The notes below the pieces were generated by a model that had not been told where the DNA came from, did no database searches, and worked only from the letters and a program-made list of their open reading frames with translations. 64,000 bases of DNA from Aquiflexum lacus (GTDB lineage: Bacteria > Bacteroidota > Bacteroidia > Cytophagales > Cyclobacteriaceae): positions 248,001 to 312,000 of the forward strand of contig NZ_JABFHF010000003.1 in NCBI RefSeq assembly GCF_015476655.1. Reading direction: 5' to 3'. Of the stretch, positions 15,941 through 25,738 are shown one piece after another (within the stretch, counting starts at the first letter, position 1; every line of letters begins with the position of its first letter). The translations under genes were made by a program, and so were the position numbers.

Positions 15941-16924
15941 ATGAGAAGAGTCTATTTTACAATGTTTGTATGCTTATTGGGTTTTCAAACCCTTCTTGCC
16001 CAAGATGACATATTTGGGATTGATTCCAAAGCAAGAGACAAGGGAAGAAAGAGTCAGAGCAACATTGGTAATGTTTTTAGGAACGCTGTTAGTAATTTCA
16101 GCTTTGAAATGTCTTCGGGGGGGAGCTTTCACACCAATCAAATGCAGTTTTTTTCCCAATTTCCAAATCAATACCCCATAAAACAATACCGGAATCTTGA
16201 AGAGCCCCAAAGCATTGCAGCAGGCGATACCATAAGCTTTAACAGCAACCAAATTGCCATTCCAATAAACCTAGGAGTCAAATTGAATCTTTTCAATACA
16301 TTAATGGTCGGTGCAGGCTATGGGCGTGAGCTAGGGAAAATGGATAACCTTCGTGGAGGCGATTTTGAATTTCAATTTGAAAATGCAAACTACACCTTGG
16401 ATAGGGTTTTTGGATCTGTTGGACTAGTAGTTTATGACGCCAGGAAAAGAGCTAAATTCTTGAATTGGAGATATAGACAATTTTCTACCAACAATATCTA
16501 CATGCAATCGGAAAAGAATCAGAGGATCCGTCAGAATTATCCATGGAGATTTTTGATTGAAGCTGAGTTTGGGAATTTGTACATGAGGAAGAGTTTTGAT
16601 GGTAGGGTTTTGCCATCAGAAGATCCTTTTTATAATGTTGGTCTTAGGGTTGAAAGAGAGTTTTCAGAATACGCAAGATTCTTTGCCAAAACAGGAGTTG
16701 AGTTCAGGAATTATAATTTTGGAACTGAGAATCTTGATGAATTCCAAAATATTAAGCAGAATTTATATCTTGCCCAAATCGGAATTTCGATAAGTCTTCC
16801 CGGTACCAAAAGGTGTAAAGTCCATGGTTGTGGGGTGGTAATGAGGCATGTACATGATGGTATAGAGTATAGAGGAAGCTCAATATTCAATTTCCAGAAC
16901 AGGAAAGTTGGTCAATGGTATTAA
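15941..16924 (+). CDS. Exported hypothetical protein, probable outer-membrane barrel
   Basis: 327 residues from ATG at 15941; an upstream in-frame TTG at 15878 would start inside the terminator. The signal peptide is MRRVYFTMFVCLLGFQTLLAQ. The mature part alternates hydrophobic and polar residues in many strands (IAIPINLGVKLNLF, LMVGAGYGREL, RFLIEAEFGNLYM, YNVGLRVEREF, LYLAQIGISISL), as in 8-12-stranded barrels. It ends with an unusual Cys/His-rich tail (KRCKVHGCGVVMRHVHDG) that could bind a metal or form a disulfide. No named family recognised. Sits just before gyrA, 93 bp away. Confidence 0.7.
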   Translation: MRRVYFTMFVCLLGFQTLLAQDDIFGIDSKARDKGRKSQSNIGNVFRNAVSNFSFEMSSGGSFHTNQMQFFSQFPNQYPIKQYRNLEEPQSIAAGDTISFNSNQIAIPINLGVKLNLFNTLMVGAGYGRELGKMDNLRGGDFEFQFENANYTLDRVFGSVGLVVYDARKRAKFLNWRYRQFSTNNIYMQSEKNQRIRQNYPWRFLIEAEFGNLYMRKSFDGRVLPSEDPFYNVGLRVEREFSEYARFFAKTGVEFRNYNFGTENLDEFQNIKQNLYLAQIGISISLPGTKRCKVHGCGVVMRHVHDGIEYRGSSIFNFQNRKVGQWY

Positions 16925-17017
16925 ACAATATCCAAATAGCCTTTACAAGACAGAATAATCTTTTTAAAACCGTATTCTTTTTAGTAAATTGCAACATTAT
17001 TGATCACCTAATAAAAT

Positions 17018-19552
17018 ATGGCGAAAGGAGAAAACGAGAATATAATTCCGATTAATATTGAAGATGAAATGCGTGGAGCCTACATCGATTATTCGATGTC
17101 GGTTATTGTTTCCAGAGCACTTCCAGATGTCCGTGACGGACTCAAGCCAGTTCACCGTAGAATCCTTTTTGGGATGCAGGAACTTGGTGTCATGCACAAC
17201 AAACCATTCAAAAAATCAGCAAGGATAGTAGGGGAAGTATTGGGTAAATATCACCCACATGGTGACTCTGCAGTATATGAAACCATGGTCCGAATGGCCC
17301 AGCCTTGGTCCTTGAGATATCCATTGGTGGATGGTCAGGGTAACTTTGGTTCCGTTGATGGAGATAATCCCGCGGCCATGCGTTATACTGAGGCAAGGTT
17401 GAAAAGAATTGCAGAAGAATTGCTGATTGATATTAATAAAGAAACTGTTGATTTTCAGTTAAACTTTGATGATTCCCTGAAGGAACCTGTTGTTCTACCG
17501 GCTAAAATTCCGGCGCTCTTATTGAACGGTGCTTCAGGTATAGCTGTAGGCATGGCTACCAATATGGCTCCTCACAATTTGGGAGAGGTAGTCGATGGTA
17601 TTATTGCATACATTGAAAATAGAGATATTACCATTTCAGAATTGATGGAGTTTGTTATTGCTCCTGATTTCCCTACCGGAGGAATTATCTACGGTTATAA
17701 TGGTGTCAAAGCAGCTTTTGAAACAGGAAGGGGCAGAATCATTGTACGTGGAAAGGCAGAAGTAGAGACTAGGGATAATGGACGTGAGTCTATCATCATT
17801 TCTGAGATTCCATATATGGTCAATAAGGCCAATATGATTGAAAAGACTGCTGCGCTTATCAATGAGAAAAAAATTGATGGTATTGTGGCTATCAGAGATG
17901 AATCAGACAGGCAGGGTATGCGTGTGGTATATGATCTGAAGAGAGATGCCGTTACGAATGTCGTCCTAAATAATCTTTACAAACAAACACAGTTACAAAC
18001 CTCATTCTCAGTCAATAATGTAGCTTTAGTAAAAGGACGACCTCAGACCCTTAATCTAAAGGATATGATTGTACATTATGTCAATCATAGACATGAGGTA
18101 GTGGTCAGAAGAACCCAATATGAATTAAGGGAGGCTGAAAAGAGAGCCCATATATTGGAAGGCTATCTGATTGCATTGGATCATTTGGATGAGGTGATTT
18201 CCTTAATTAGAAGTTCTAGAGATCCTGAGACGGCACGAAACGGCTTGATGGAAAAATTCGAGTTAAGTGAAATTCAGGCAAGAGCAATTCTTGATATGAG
18301 ACTTCAACGTCTTACAGGAATGGAGCGTGAGAAGATCCAAGAAGAGTATAGGGAATTGATGGCTTATATCGAAGAACTCAAAGGGATTTTAGATAGTGAG
18401 GAGCAGCGGATGCAGATCATCAAAGATGAACTGACCGAAATCAAAACCCGCTACAACGATGATAGGAGAACAGTCATTGAACATAATGCAGAGGACTTCA
18501 ACTATGAGGATATGATTCCTAATGAAGAAGTAGTCATTACGGTTTCCCATGAGGGTTATATCAAGAGAACTGTTCTTACTGAATATAGGACTCAGGGCAG
18601 AGGTGGAGTTGGTTCCAAAGGAGTTTCCACCAAGCAGGATGATTGGACCGAATATTTGTTTACTGCTTCTACACATAATTACCTTTTGATTTTTACGGAC
18701 CATGGTAAATTGTTTTGGTTAAAGACTTATGCCATTCCTGAAGGTTCAAAAACATCAAAAGGACGTCCTATTCAGAATTTGATCAATATTAATTCTGAAG
18801 ATAAGATAAGGTCAATTATTCAAGTAGGGGATCTTAATGACGAGGATTACATCAATAACAATTATCTTGTGATGGTCACCAAGAAGGGCATCATTAAAAA
18901 GACCACGCTAGAACAATACTCAAGACCTAGAACAAACGGTATCATTGCTTTGAATATCAGGGAAGATGATCAGTTGTTGAGAGTTGAAATGACGGATGGA
19001 GATACCCATATCATCATTGCTGCCAAAACAGGAAGGGCTATACATTTCCATGAATCCACAGTAAGGCCAATGGGAAGGACAGCTACCGGCGTCAAGGCAA
19101 TTAAGTTAAGGGATGTTAATGACGAAGTGGTTGGCATGGTATGTGCATCTAGAGAAGATGCCAGTCTTTTGGTAGTCTCAGAGAAGGGTTATGGTAAAAG
19201 GTCACCCCTTGATGAATACAGAATTACCAATAGAGGAGGTAAAGGTGTCAAAGCTATGAATGTCACCGAAAAAACAGGATTCCTGGTGGCTATTAAAGAA
19301 GTCGTTGATAGCGATGACTTGATGATCATCAACAAGTCAGGAATCACTATCAGAACTCCTGTTTCAGAACTTAGGGTAATGGGCAGGGCAACTCAAGGAG
19401 TCCGTTTGATCAAACTCAGTGAAACAGATCAAATCTCATCAGTGGAGAAGATTTCAAGGGAAGAAGATGTTGAAGAAATTGAGGGTGAAATTGAACCAAA
19501 TACAGATGAGCCCAACGGGGAAAATGAAAGTGATAATCCAATTGAATCTTAA
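17018..19552 (+). CDS. gyrA: DNA gyrase subunit A
   Basis: 844 residues. The N-terminal breakage-reunion domain has the active-site tyrosine in AMRYTEARL (~Tyr123) and the quinolone-resistance region [19 protein letters not shown] with the wild-type-like Ser (E. coli position 83) and Glu (position 87). The C-terminal beta-pinwheel includes a GyrA-box-like TQGRGGVG near residue 528, which separates gyrase from topoisomerase IV ParC. It cuts and passes DNA with GyrB to introduce negative supercoils. The acidic tail ([10 protein letters not shown]...) is typical. A possible -7 element TAAATTG lies at 16985-16991 in front of a ~27-nt leader. Confidence 0.97.
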   Translation: MAKGENENIIPINIEDEMRGAYIDYSMSVIVSRALPDVRDGLKPVHRRILFGMQELGVMHNKPFKKSARIVGEVLGKYHPHGDSAVYETMVRMAQPWSLRYPLVDGQGNFGSVDGDNPAAMRYTEARLKRIAEELLIDINKETVDFQLNFDDSLKEPVVLPAKIPALLLNGASGIAVGMATNMAPHNLGEVVDGIIAYIENRDITISELMEFVIAPDFPTGGIIYGYNGVKAAFETGRGRIIVRGKAEVETRDNGRESIIISEIPYMVNKANMIEKTAALINEKKIDGIVAIRDESDRQGMRVVYDLKRDAVTNVVLNNLYKQTQLQTSFSVNNVALVKGRPQTLNLKDMIVHYVNHRHEVVVRRTQYELREAEKRAHILEGYLIALDHLDEVISLIRSSRDPETARNGLMEKFELSEIQARAILDMRLQRLTGMEREKIQEEYRELMAYIEELKGILDSEEQRMQIIKDELTEIKTRYNDDRRTVIEHNAEDFNYEDMIPNEEVVITVSHEGYIKRTVLTEYRTQGRGGVGSKGVSTKQDDWTEYLFTASTHNYLLIFTDHGKLFWLKTYAIPEGSKTSKGRPIQNLININSEDKIRSIIQVGDLNDEDYINNNYLVMVTKKGIIKKTTLEQYSRPRTNGIIALNIREDDQLLRVEMTDGDTHIIIAAKTGRAIHFHESTVRPMGRTATGVKAIKLRDVNDEVVGMVCASREDASLLVVSEKGYGKRSPLDEYRITNRGGKGVKAMNVTEKTGFLVAIKEVVDSDDLMIINKSGITIRTPVSELRVMGRATQGVRLIKLSETDQISSVEKISREEDVEEIEGEIEPNTDEPNGENESDNPIES

Positions 19553-19611
19553 AAGAGGAGATTTTAAATCCAATTAAATATAGACCAAACAATTAGCAAA
19601 AACGAAATAAA

Positions 19612-20823
19612 ATGAAAAAGTTAATCTTATCATTGGCTTTAGTAGGCATTGCAACTATGGCCTTTGCCCAAAAAAAGGTAGTAAAATCTGCCGAACGTAA
19701 TTTTAAAAAAGGTGAGTTAGAAGTTGCCATGACGGAAGTTGAGGCCGCTCTTCAAGATCCTGAGACGAAGGATGACCCCGAGACATTACTGCTGAAAGCT
19801 AACATTCAAACAAAAATGTTTGAAGCTGATGAAGAAAATAATGCTTCAACTGTAGCTACTGGTAGGAGTGCATATAATGATTTTCAAAGTACCCTTAAAA
19901 TGGTGGACAATGACAAGGAAAGCAAAGTCGGCAAGGAAATCTTCAAAGAAGATATTCCAGGAGTTCTTCCTGATAACCTCAGACCATTCTCTATTGAAAC
20001 TTTAAGACAAGCGTCTTTCAATAAGGCAATTACTACTTATGAAGAAGATGATTACGAAATGTCTTATGAGTTTTTCGCATTGGTTTCGGATATTGACCCT
20101 TCTGATACTACTGCGAATTTCAATGCCGGCTACCTTGCAAATGATCTTGGTAAATTTGAAGAGGCGAAAAAACATTTCAACAGGTTGATTGAAATTGAGG
20201 ATTACGATAAATTAAATTCCTATTATTTCCTGATTCAAATTGCCAGTGGAGAGGACAAAGATCCTGAACAAGCTCTGAATTATGTCACCATGGCGAGAAA
20301 GGAATTCCCTGAGGACAAAACGTTATCAGAATTTGAAGTGCAACTATTGCTTCAAATGAACAAGATGGATGAGGCCATGGCTTCTGTTAAATCTGCCTTA
20401 AAAGATGACCCAAACAATTCAGGTCTATTATTGAGACATGGATATTTGATGGAACAGTCAGGAGACATGGAGGGAGCTTTGGGTGAGTACAGAAAAGCGG
20501 TAGTAGCTGATCCTGATTTCTTCGAAGGAAACTATTATGCTGGAGCCATTTATCTCGATAGGGCAAGAGCTATCTTAGCTGAAGTAAATAATTTGTCAGA
20601 TGAAGAGTGGGAAAAAAGAGCGCCTGAAATGAGCAAAGAAGCTGATGGACTCTATGGTGATGCTATTCCTTATTTCACTAAAGCATCAGAATTGAAGCCT
20701 GAAAATGTTGAAATTCTTGAAATTCTTTTCCAAATTCATACAAGATTGAAAAATACTTCGGAGGCTGAAAAAGTCAATCAGAAATTGATTGCAATACTTG
20801 GTCCTGATTGGATGGAGAGATAA
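19612..20823 (+). CDS. Exported tetratricopeptide-repeat protein
   Basis: 403 residues with a signal peptide ending ATMAFAQ (residue 20). The mature part is all helical and built from TPR motifs, for example SYEFFALVSDIDPSDTTAN, GKFEEAKKHFNRLIEIE, MDEAMASVKSALKDDPNN and GDMEGALGEYRKAVVADP. It probably acts as a periplasmic scaffold for protein interaction. It follows gyrA by 59 bp on the same strand with no terminator between, and is ended by a strong terminator. Specific role unknown. Confidence 0.85.
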   Translation: MKKLILSLALVGIATMAFAQKKVVKSAERNFKKGELEVAMTEVEAALQDPETKDDPETLLLKANIQTKMFEADEENNASTVATGRSAYNDFQSTLKMVDNDKESKVGKEIFKEDIPGVLPDNLRPFSIETLRQASFNKAITTYEEDDYEMSYEFFALVSDIDPSDTTANFNAGYLANDLGKFEEAKKHFNRLIEIEDYDKLNSYYFLIQIASGEDKDPEQALNYVTMARKEFPEDKTLSEFEVQLLLQMNKMDEAMASVKSALKDDPNNSGLLLRHGYLMEQSGDMEGALGEYRKAVVADPDFFEGNYYAGAIYLDRARAILAEVNNLSDEEWEKRAPEMSKEADGLYGDAIPYFTKASELKPENVEILEILFQIHTRLKNTSEAEKVNQKLIAILGPDWMER

Positions 20824-20835
20824 TTGATTTATAAT

Positions 20836-20870
20836 AAAAAAAGCTGCCTTACTAAAAAGGCAGCTTTTTT
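20836..20870 (+). terminator. Rho-independent terminator
   Basis: Near-perfect 14-bp stem aaaaaagctgcctt / aaggcagctttttt with a short loop (actaaa) and T-rich tail; 12 bp downstream of the TPR gene. The A-rich left arm makes it potentially bidirectional. Confidence 0.92.
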
Positions 20871-20920
20871 TATTGTTTTTTTGATCAATTTCGGGAATAA
20901 TTTCCTCTAATTATTTTGTT

Positions 20921-21076
20921 ATGCGCCATTTGTTTTTTCAGACAGGTGTAATTCTTATTTTTCTTCTCCTTTTCGGAAAGGCAGCAGCTATTCAAGAGAC
21001 GGATTCATTGCCGAAAATTAAAAAATATCAAAAACAATTCAGTTTTCTTTTGGAATCAGGGCACATGATAACATAA
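20921..21076 (+). CDS. Possible 51-residue exported peptide or gene remnant
   Basis: The ATG at 20921 opens a 51-codon frame with a convincing signal peptide: MRHLFFQTGVILIFLLLFG then KAAA. A short charged mature part of about 28 residues follows (QETDSLPKIKKYQKQFSFLL), and the frame stops at TAA 21074-21076. It stands alone in the 340-bp spacer between the TPR terminator and the PIG-L gene. It could be a real small secreted peptide, or the 5' stump of a decayed exported-protein gene; the abrupt ending just after the first mature strand favours a stump. Confidence 0.4.
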   Translation: MRHLFFQTGVILIFLLLFGKAAAIQETDSLPKIKKYQKQFSFLLESGHMIT

Positions 21077-21163
21077 TTTAACATGAGCCTAAACCCTCTG
21101 GTGTAAAAAAGAGTTTTAATTGTTCATTCCTTCCAGTACATTTTCATCAAATTTCAAAAAAAC

Positions 21164-23632
21164 ATGAAAAACCCCAAATGGCTGCTGTTTTGTTTATCAT
21201 TTTTAATTCTATCACCAGTATTTTCGCAGTCTCATCCATCTTCAGTCCTTTACCACAAACTGCTACGCTTTAAGGACACCAAAAGAGTATTGTTTGTAGC
21301 GGCCCACCCTGATGATGAGAATACGCGATTGATTGCCTATTTGGCCAATGCCGAACATGCCGAAGTTGCCTACCTCTCTCTTACAAGAGGTGATGGAGGT
21401 CAAAATCTAATTGGAAAAGAATTGGGAATCGAGCTTGGAATGATCAGGACACATGAGTTGCTTAGGGCGAGAGAAACCGATGGCGGTAGACAGTTTTTTA
21501 CCAGAGCACTGGATTTTGGATTCAGTAAAAACCCTGATGAAACCTTCAATAACTGGGACAGAGATAAGTTGCTCTCGGATGTGGTTTGGATGGTAAGAAA
21601 GTTCCAGCCTGATATCATTATCAATAGATTCAATACCATACCGGGAACCACTCATGGACACCATACGAGTTCAGCGATCTTATCTGTAGAAGCTTTTGAC
21701 AAAGCTGCGGACCCTTCTGTCTTTCCGGACCAATTGAAATACACAAAACCTTGGCAGGCCAAAAGGATTTTCTGGAATGCCTATAACTGGGGAGGTCAAT
21801 ATGAACCCGAAGAGGGAAAGACCTATTTCACTTTTGCTGTTGGAGAATACAATCCTTTGTTGGGCACGACCTATTCTCAAATCGCCGCTGACAGCAGGAC
21901 CATGCACAAATCCCAAGGGTTTGGATCGACTTCTCAAATAGGCGAAGGAAATGACTTCATAGAATTGGTCAAAGGCCCGACATTTAAAGATCACCCTTTT
22001 GAGGATATCAGTAACAGGTGGGAACAATTGCCCAATGGAAGCAAAGTCATTGAAGCGATTGAAGGTGCACTGATTGATTTCGATTTTACCTCTCCCGAAA
22101 ACAATCTCGAAAAACTCCTTCACATCAAGAGTCTTTTGGATGCTCAAAATTCAGAGGATTTATGGTTAGTTGAGAAGAAAAAATATCTTGACAAACTTAT
22201 TTTGGAGGCCTTGGGTGTCAAAGCAGAATTTATTGTAAAAAAGGAAATTGGTTTTCCAGGGGAAACCATCACCACTGAACTTGTTTTTAATAACCCTGCA
22301 CAAATCCCTTTGACAGTAAGCACTTTTGGGGGGAAGATTTTTTCTCAAAATATTAATAAGGAAGCTAAAAACAACATACCGGTAACACAAAATTTGGAAA
22401 TCAAGATTCCAAGAGATTACCCGGTTTCGCAGCCATTTTGGTTAGAAAAACCCTTGGATGGTAGTCTTTTTGACATTCAAGAACTTGCAAAAATAGGTCA
22501 ACCTGTCAACGGTCCAAGTATTGAGGGTAGTTTGGTTTTATCGATCAATGGCCAAGTTATCCAGATGAATCTTCCCTTATTGTATAAATACAATGATCAG
22601 GTTGATGGGGAAATAAAGCAGCCATTTACCCTTGTACCTGAAGTCAATGTCAAATTGGATAAGAACAATCTGTTTCTAATCCAAGGTGCCGACCAGACTT
22701 TGAATGTAGAAGTTTCCTTTAGAAACAGAATCTTGGATGGGAAACTCGCTTTGGAAGGTGTAGAATCAGGACAGTTCAGGATTGTAAATGAGGAAAAAGA
22801 CGAGAAAAGAAATAGGTTGGTGTACACCATCGAATTTTTGGACTCGGATCAGGAAAAGAAAGAAATACTTGTTTCATTTCAAACCAACGATGGTCAAAAA
22901 TTCAATTTGGATACCAAAAGAATTATTTATAGGCATATTCCAAACCTGACTTATTTTACCAGTACTACTTTAGGTTTGGTGAAAATGGAACTTAAACTCA
23001 GCAATCAAAGAATCGGATATATCAGCGGCGCCGGAGATGACGTTCCAGAAGTTTTGAGAAACCTGGGTTATCAGGTTTCAATTCTGGAAAATGAAGAGTT
23101 AAAAAAGGAAAGGCTAAAATCATTTCAAACCATCATCATAGGTATTCGTGCATTTAATGTCAATCAGGATTTGGCAGATAATGTAGATCAACTGATGGAG
23201 TATGTCCAAGAAGGTGGTAATTTGATTGTTCAGTATAATACCATTTCTCCTTTATTGACACGAGAACTTGGACCTTATCCTTTTTCCTTATCAAGAAATC
23301 GGGTGACCGTAGAGAACTCTCAGGTAGTGGCGGATTTGGCCCATCCTGTTTTAAGTAGACCAAATAAAATAAGCCTATCAGACTTTGAGGGATGGGTTCA
23401 GGAACGGGGTTTATATTTTACCAGCAATTGGGACAATAATTATACTTCTCCGCTTACAATGCAAGATCCAGGAGAAAAAGCCAATAAAGGTTCTTTGATT
23501 TTTGCAAAGTATGGCAAAGGTACCTATACTTACTCAGGCATTTCCTGGTTCCGTCAATTGCCTGCCGGAGTTCCCGGAGCCGTCAAATTATTTGTCAACT
23601 TAATCGAACAATCAGGTGAAGGATCAAATTAA
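21164..23632 (+). CDS. Exported PIG-L/LmbE-family deacetylase
   Basis: 822 residues with a signal peptide (SPVFSQ, residue 22). The N-terminal domain has the zinc-binding HPDDE motif (48-52) and a second histidine cluster HGHH (~165), the signature of PIG-L/LmbE N-acetylglucosamine-type deacetylases. A beta-rich middle (~340-560) and a C-terminal Rossmann-like domain (ISGAGDDVPEVLRNLGY, ~620-800, resembling type 1 glutamine amidotransferase-like ThuA folds) follow. It likely removes N-acetyl groups from a sugar or glycan outside the cytoplasm. It overlaps the small membrane-protein gene at 23616 by 17 nt and is co-transcribed with the symporter, hinting that the product is taken up. Confidence 0.9.
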   Translation: MKNPKWLLFCLSFLILSPVFSQSHPSSVLYHKLLRFKDTKRVLFVAAHPDDENTRLIAYLANAEHAEVAYLSLTRGDGGQNLIGKELGIELGMIRTHELLRARETDGGRQFFTRALDFGFSKNPDETFNNWDRDKLLSDVVWMVRKFQPDIIINRFNTIPGTTHGHHTSSAILSVEAFDKAADPSVFPDQLKYTKPWQAKRIFWNAYNWGGQYEPEEGKTYFTFAVGEYNPLLGTTYSQIAADSRTMHKSQGFGSTSQIGEGNDFIELVKGPTFKDHPFEDISNRWEQLPNGSKVIEAIEGALIDFDFTSPENNLEKLLHIKSLLDAQNSEDLWLVEKKKYLDKLILEALGVKAEFIVKKEIGFPGETITTELVFNNPAQIPLTVSTFGGKIFSQNINKEAKNNIPVTQNLEIKIPRDYPVSQPFWLEKPLDGSLFDIQELAKIGQPVNGPSIEGSLVLSINGQVIQMNLPLLYKYNDQVDGEIKQPFTLVPEVNVKLDKNNLFLIQGADQTLNVEVSFRNRILDGKLALEGVESGQFRIVNEEKDEKRNRLVYTIEFLDSDQEKKEILVSFQTNDGQKFNLDTKRIIYRHIPNLTYFTSTTLGLVKMELKLSNQRIGYISGAGDDVPEVLRNLGYQVSILENEELKKERLKSFQTIIIGIRAFNVNQDLADNVDQLMEYVQEGGNLIVQYNTISPLLTRELGPYPFSLSRNRVTVENSQVVADLAHPVLSRPNKISLSDFEGWVQERGLYFTSNWDNNYTSPLTMQDPGEKANKGSLIFAKYGKGTYTYSGISWFRQLPAGVPGAVKLFVNLIEQSGEGSN

Positions 23633-23717
23633 CTGGAGAAACTGGTATTTGGGATTGATGATCACCTTGGGAATTTTGATTGTATTTTTTTATTGGTTAA
23701 CGATCAGTTACTTATGA
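23616..23717 (+). CDS. 33-residue single-pass membrane microprotein
   Basis: A GTG at 23616 opens a 33-codon frame that overlaps the PIG-L stop by 17 nt and ends TTATGA, so its stop overlaps the symporter ATG by 4 nt (23714-23717). The product has a polar, tryptophan-rich start (KDQINWRNWYLG) and one transmembrane helix (LMITLGILIVFFYWL). Perfect tiling of both joins and the NWRNWY interface motif argue for a real gene. Small proteins of this shape are known to me as companions of sodium:solute symporters in Bacteroidota, but I cannot name a family. Confidence 0.75.
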   Translation: MKDQINWRNWYLGLMITLGILIVFFYWLTISYL

Positions 23718-25435
23718 GCAGTATTGATTGGATCATCATGTTTGGGACACTTTTGGCCATAGTAGGCTATGGTGTATACAAGACATATGGAGTGAGGGAT
23801 ATGGATAGCTATATCCGAGGCCAAGGAAATATGAACTGGTGGACCATCGGGCTGTCTATTATGGCCACCCAGGCTTCAGCAATCACTTTTTTGAGCACAC
23901 CCGGTCAAGCCTATGAAGACGGCATGCGCTTCATTCAATTTTATTTTGGTCTTCCTTTGGCCATGATTATTCTATCGGTAACTTTTTTACCGATGTATTA
24001 TAAGTTGAAGGTCTATACCGCCTATGAGTTTCTGGAAAATAGGTTTGATCTGAAAACAAGGACGCTTGCAGCTTTATTGTTTTTAGTTCAAAGAGGACTT
24101 GCAGCGGGAATAACCATCTATGCACCCGCCATCATCTTATCGACTCTGTTGGGTTGGAACCTTACCTTCACGAATATATTTATTGGGGTATTGGTCATTA
24201 TCTATACCGTATCGGGAGGAACTAGGGCAGTTTCAATTACCCAAAAACAGCAAATGGCTGTAATGATGGGAGGGATGGTCCTGGCAGGTATTCTGGTGAT
24301 ACAGATGTTGCCGGTCAAATTCACCGAAGCTTTGCATGTGGCAGGAAAAATGGATAGGTTGAATGTTGTCAATTATGAATTCAACCTTTCAGACAGGTAT
24401 AATTTCTGGTCAGGTATGACCGCCGCCTTGTTTTTATTTCTTTCCTATTTTGGCACAGATCAATCTCAGGTTCAAAGATATTTGACGGGCAGTACACTTA
24501 CCCAAAGCAGGATGGGGCTGATGATGAATGGACTGTTAAAAGTCCCCATGCAGTTTGTCATCCTGTTTATCGGTGTCATGGTCTTTGTTTTTTATCAGTT
24601 TTTCCAACCACCGGTTGTTTTCAATAAAGTGCAAACCGAACAACTGCAAAACAGTGCCTTTAAGGAAGATTTCAGATTTTTGGAAGAAGAGTATACGCAT
24701 GTTTTCCGTGAAAAAGGGCAGGACATTGAAGATCTGTTGGAAGCAGTCAAAAGCGATAATCAGGAAGGAATTGCCCTGGCCCAAGATGGGATGATGAAAA
24801 AAAGCCAACATCAGGAGCGTATTCGAAATGAAGTCAAAGAATTGATTGTCAAAAATGACCCAATGGCAGAAACTCGGGATACGGATTATGTCTTTATGCG
24901 CTTCGTCATGGATTATCTCCCCAAAGGGATTGTTGGCTTGCTGTTTGCCGTCATATTCAGTGCGGCCATGTCATCTACCGCCTCCGAGCTCAACTCGCTT
25001 GGCACCACCACTACCATTGATATCTATAAAAGGTCAATATCCAAGCACAGTAGCCAATACCACTACATGTTATCCTCCAAGTGGTTTACCGCGATTTGGG
25101 GGATTTTTGCGATTGTGTTTGCTACCTATGCCACCCTGTTCGAAAACCTGATTCAGGCGGTCAATTTGCTTGGTTCCTTATTTTACGGTACCATCTTGGG
25201 GATCTTTTTTGTGGCCTTTTACATGAAATGGATCAGAGGAAATGCCGTCTTTATCTCAGCCCTGATAACTCAGGCCATCATCCTCTTGATACATTGGAAA
25301 AATGGAGATTCCCTGTTAGGCATTCCCATCAACATCGGCTTCTTATGGTACAATGTGATCGGATGTCTATTGGTGATGCTCTTTTCGGCGATTATTCAGT
25401 TGGGAGGAGTTAAGGGAGAGAAGGTAGAGGGTTAG
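23714..25435 (+). CDS. Sodium:solute symporter (SSS family)
   Basis: 573 residues from ATG at 23714 (an in-frame TTG at 23693 would lie inside the microprotein gene). It has about 13-14 membrane helices and SSS landmarks: FLSTPGQAYEDG, YTAYEFLENRFD, YTVSGGTRAVSITQKQQM, FLSYFGTDQSQVQRYL and AVIFSAAMSSTASELNSLGTT (Na-site helix 8). A hydrophilic insertion of about 80 residues (~310-390, ETDY-type end before MRFVMDYLPKG) splits two helices and is longer than in typical sugar/sialate transporters. Solute unknown; its operon with an exported deacetylase suggests an amino sugar or its product. Confidence 0.92.
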   Translation: MSSIDWIIMFGTLLAIVGYGVYKTYGVRDMDSYIRGQGNMNWWTIGLSIMATQASAITFLSTPGQAYEDGMRFIQFYFGLPLAMIILSVTFLPMYYKLKVYTAYEFLENRFDLKTRTLAALLFLVQRGLAAGITIYAPAIILSTLLGWNLTFTNIFIGVLVIIYTVSGGTRAVSITQKQQMAVMMGGMVLAGILVIQMLPVKFTEALHVAGKMDRLNVVNYEFNLSDRYNFWSGMTAALFLFLSYFGTDQSQVQRYLTGSTLTQSRMGLMMNGLLKVPMQFVILFIGVMVFVFYQFFQPPVVFNKVQTEQLQNSAFKEDFRFLEEEYTHVFREKGQDIEDLLEAVKSDNQEGIALAQDGMMKKSQHQERIRNEVKELIVKNDPMAETRDTDYVFMRFVMDYLPKGIVGLLFAVIFSAAMSSTASELNSLGTTTTIDIYKRSISKHSSQYHYMLSSKWFTAIWGIFAIVFATYATLFENLIQAVNLLGSLFYGTILGIFFVAFYMKWIRGNAVFISALITQAIILLIHWKNGDSLLGIPINIGFLWYNVIGCLLVMLFSAIIQLGGVKGEKVEG

Positions 25436-25449
25436 AAAGAGTTTTCAAA

Positions 25450-25552
25450 AGCGAGATGCGAGACCCGCCTGCCTGCAGGGACGAGAAACGAGAGCGGGTT
25501 TAGAGCCAAGAGCTAAATCCTGCCTCGAGTATCGGGGAGCCAAGAGCCAAGG
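25450..25552. repeat. Heptad-periodic degenerate repeat with hairpin insert, spacer 2a
   Basis: Seven-nt words agcgaga, tgcgaga (25450-25463), gacgaga, aacgaga (25480-25493), gccaaga (25505-25511) and gccaaga, gccaagg (25539-25552) recur. They are interrupted by a GC-rich hairpin, acccgc (25463-25468) / gcgggt (25494-25499), and by an imperfect palindrome cctcga-gta-tcgggg (25523-25537). No gene is present. Confidence 0.65.
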
Positions 25553-25683
25553 AACAAAAGAAATAAGATGCGCTAATTATCAGGGAGATAAGAAAAAAAT
25601 TCCAGCCAAATTTAGTATTGGGATGAATAAAGCAGTTACCAATAGCTCCACAAACTTTTAAACCTGAACCTTCTTATATCTTG

Positions 25684-25732
25684 TGTCTCACGTCTCAAAT
25701 CGCAAATCTAAAATCTACATTCTAAAATCCTC
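25684..25732. repeat. Heptad-periodic degenerate repeat, spacer 2b
   Basis: Seven successive 7-nt words: tgtctca, cgtctca, aatcgca, aatctaa, aatctac, attctaa, aatcctc. This is the opposite-strand form of the TGAGACA/TTAGATT words at 37603-37630. It abuts the 3' end of the PorP/SprF-like gene. The rest of the 25436-25738 spacer holds no gene or terminator that I can support. Confidence 0.7.
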
Positions 25733-25738
25733 ACAATC

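Noticed and set aside
17230-17300. Quinolone-resistance mutation in gyrA
   Set aside because: The key positions read Ser and Glu (GDSAVYE), which is the susceptible type.
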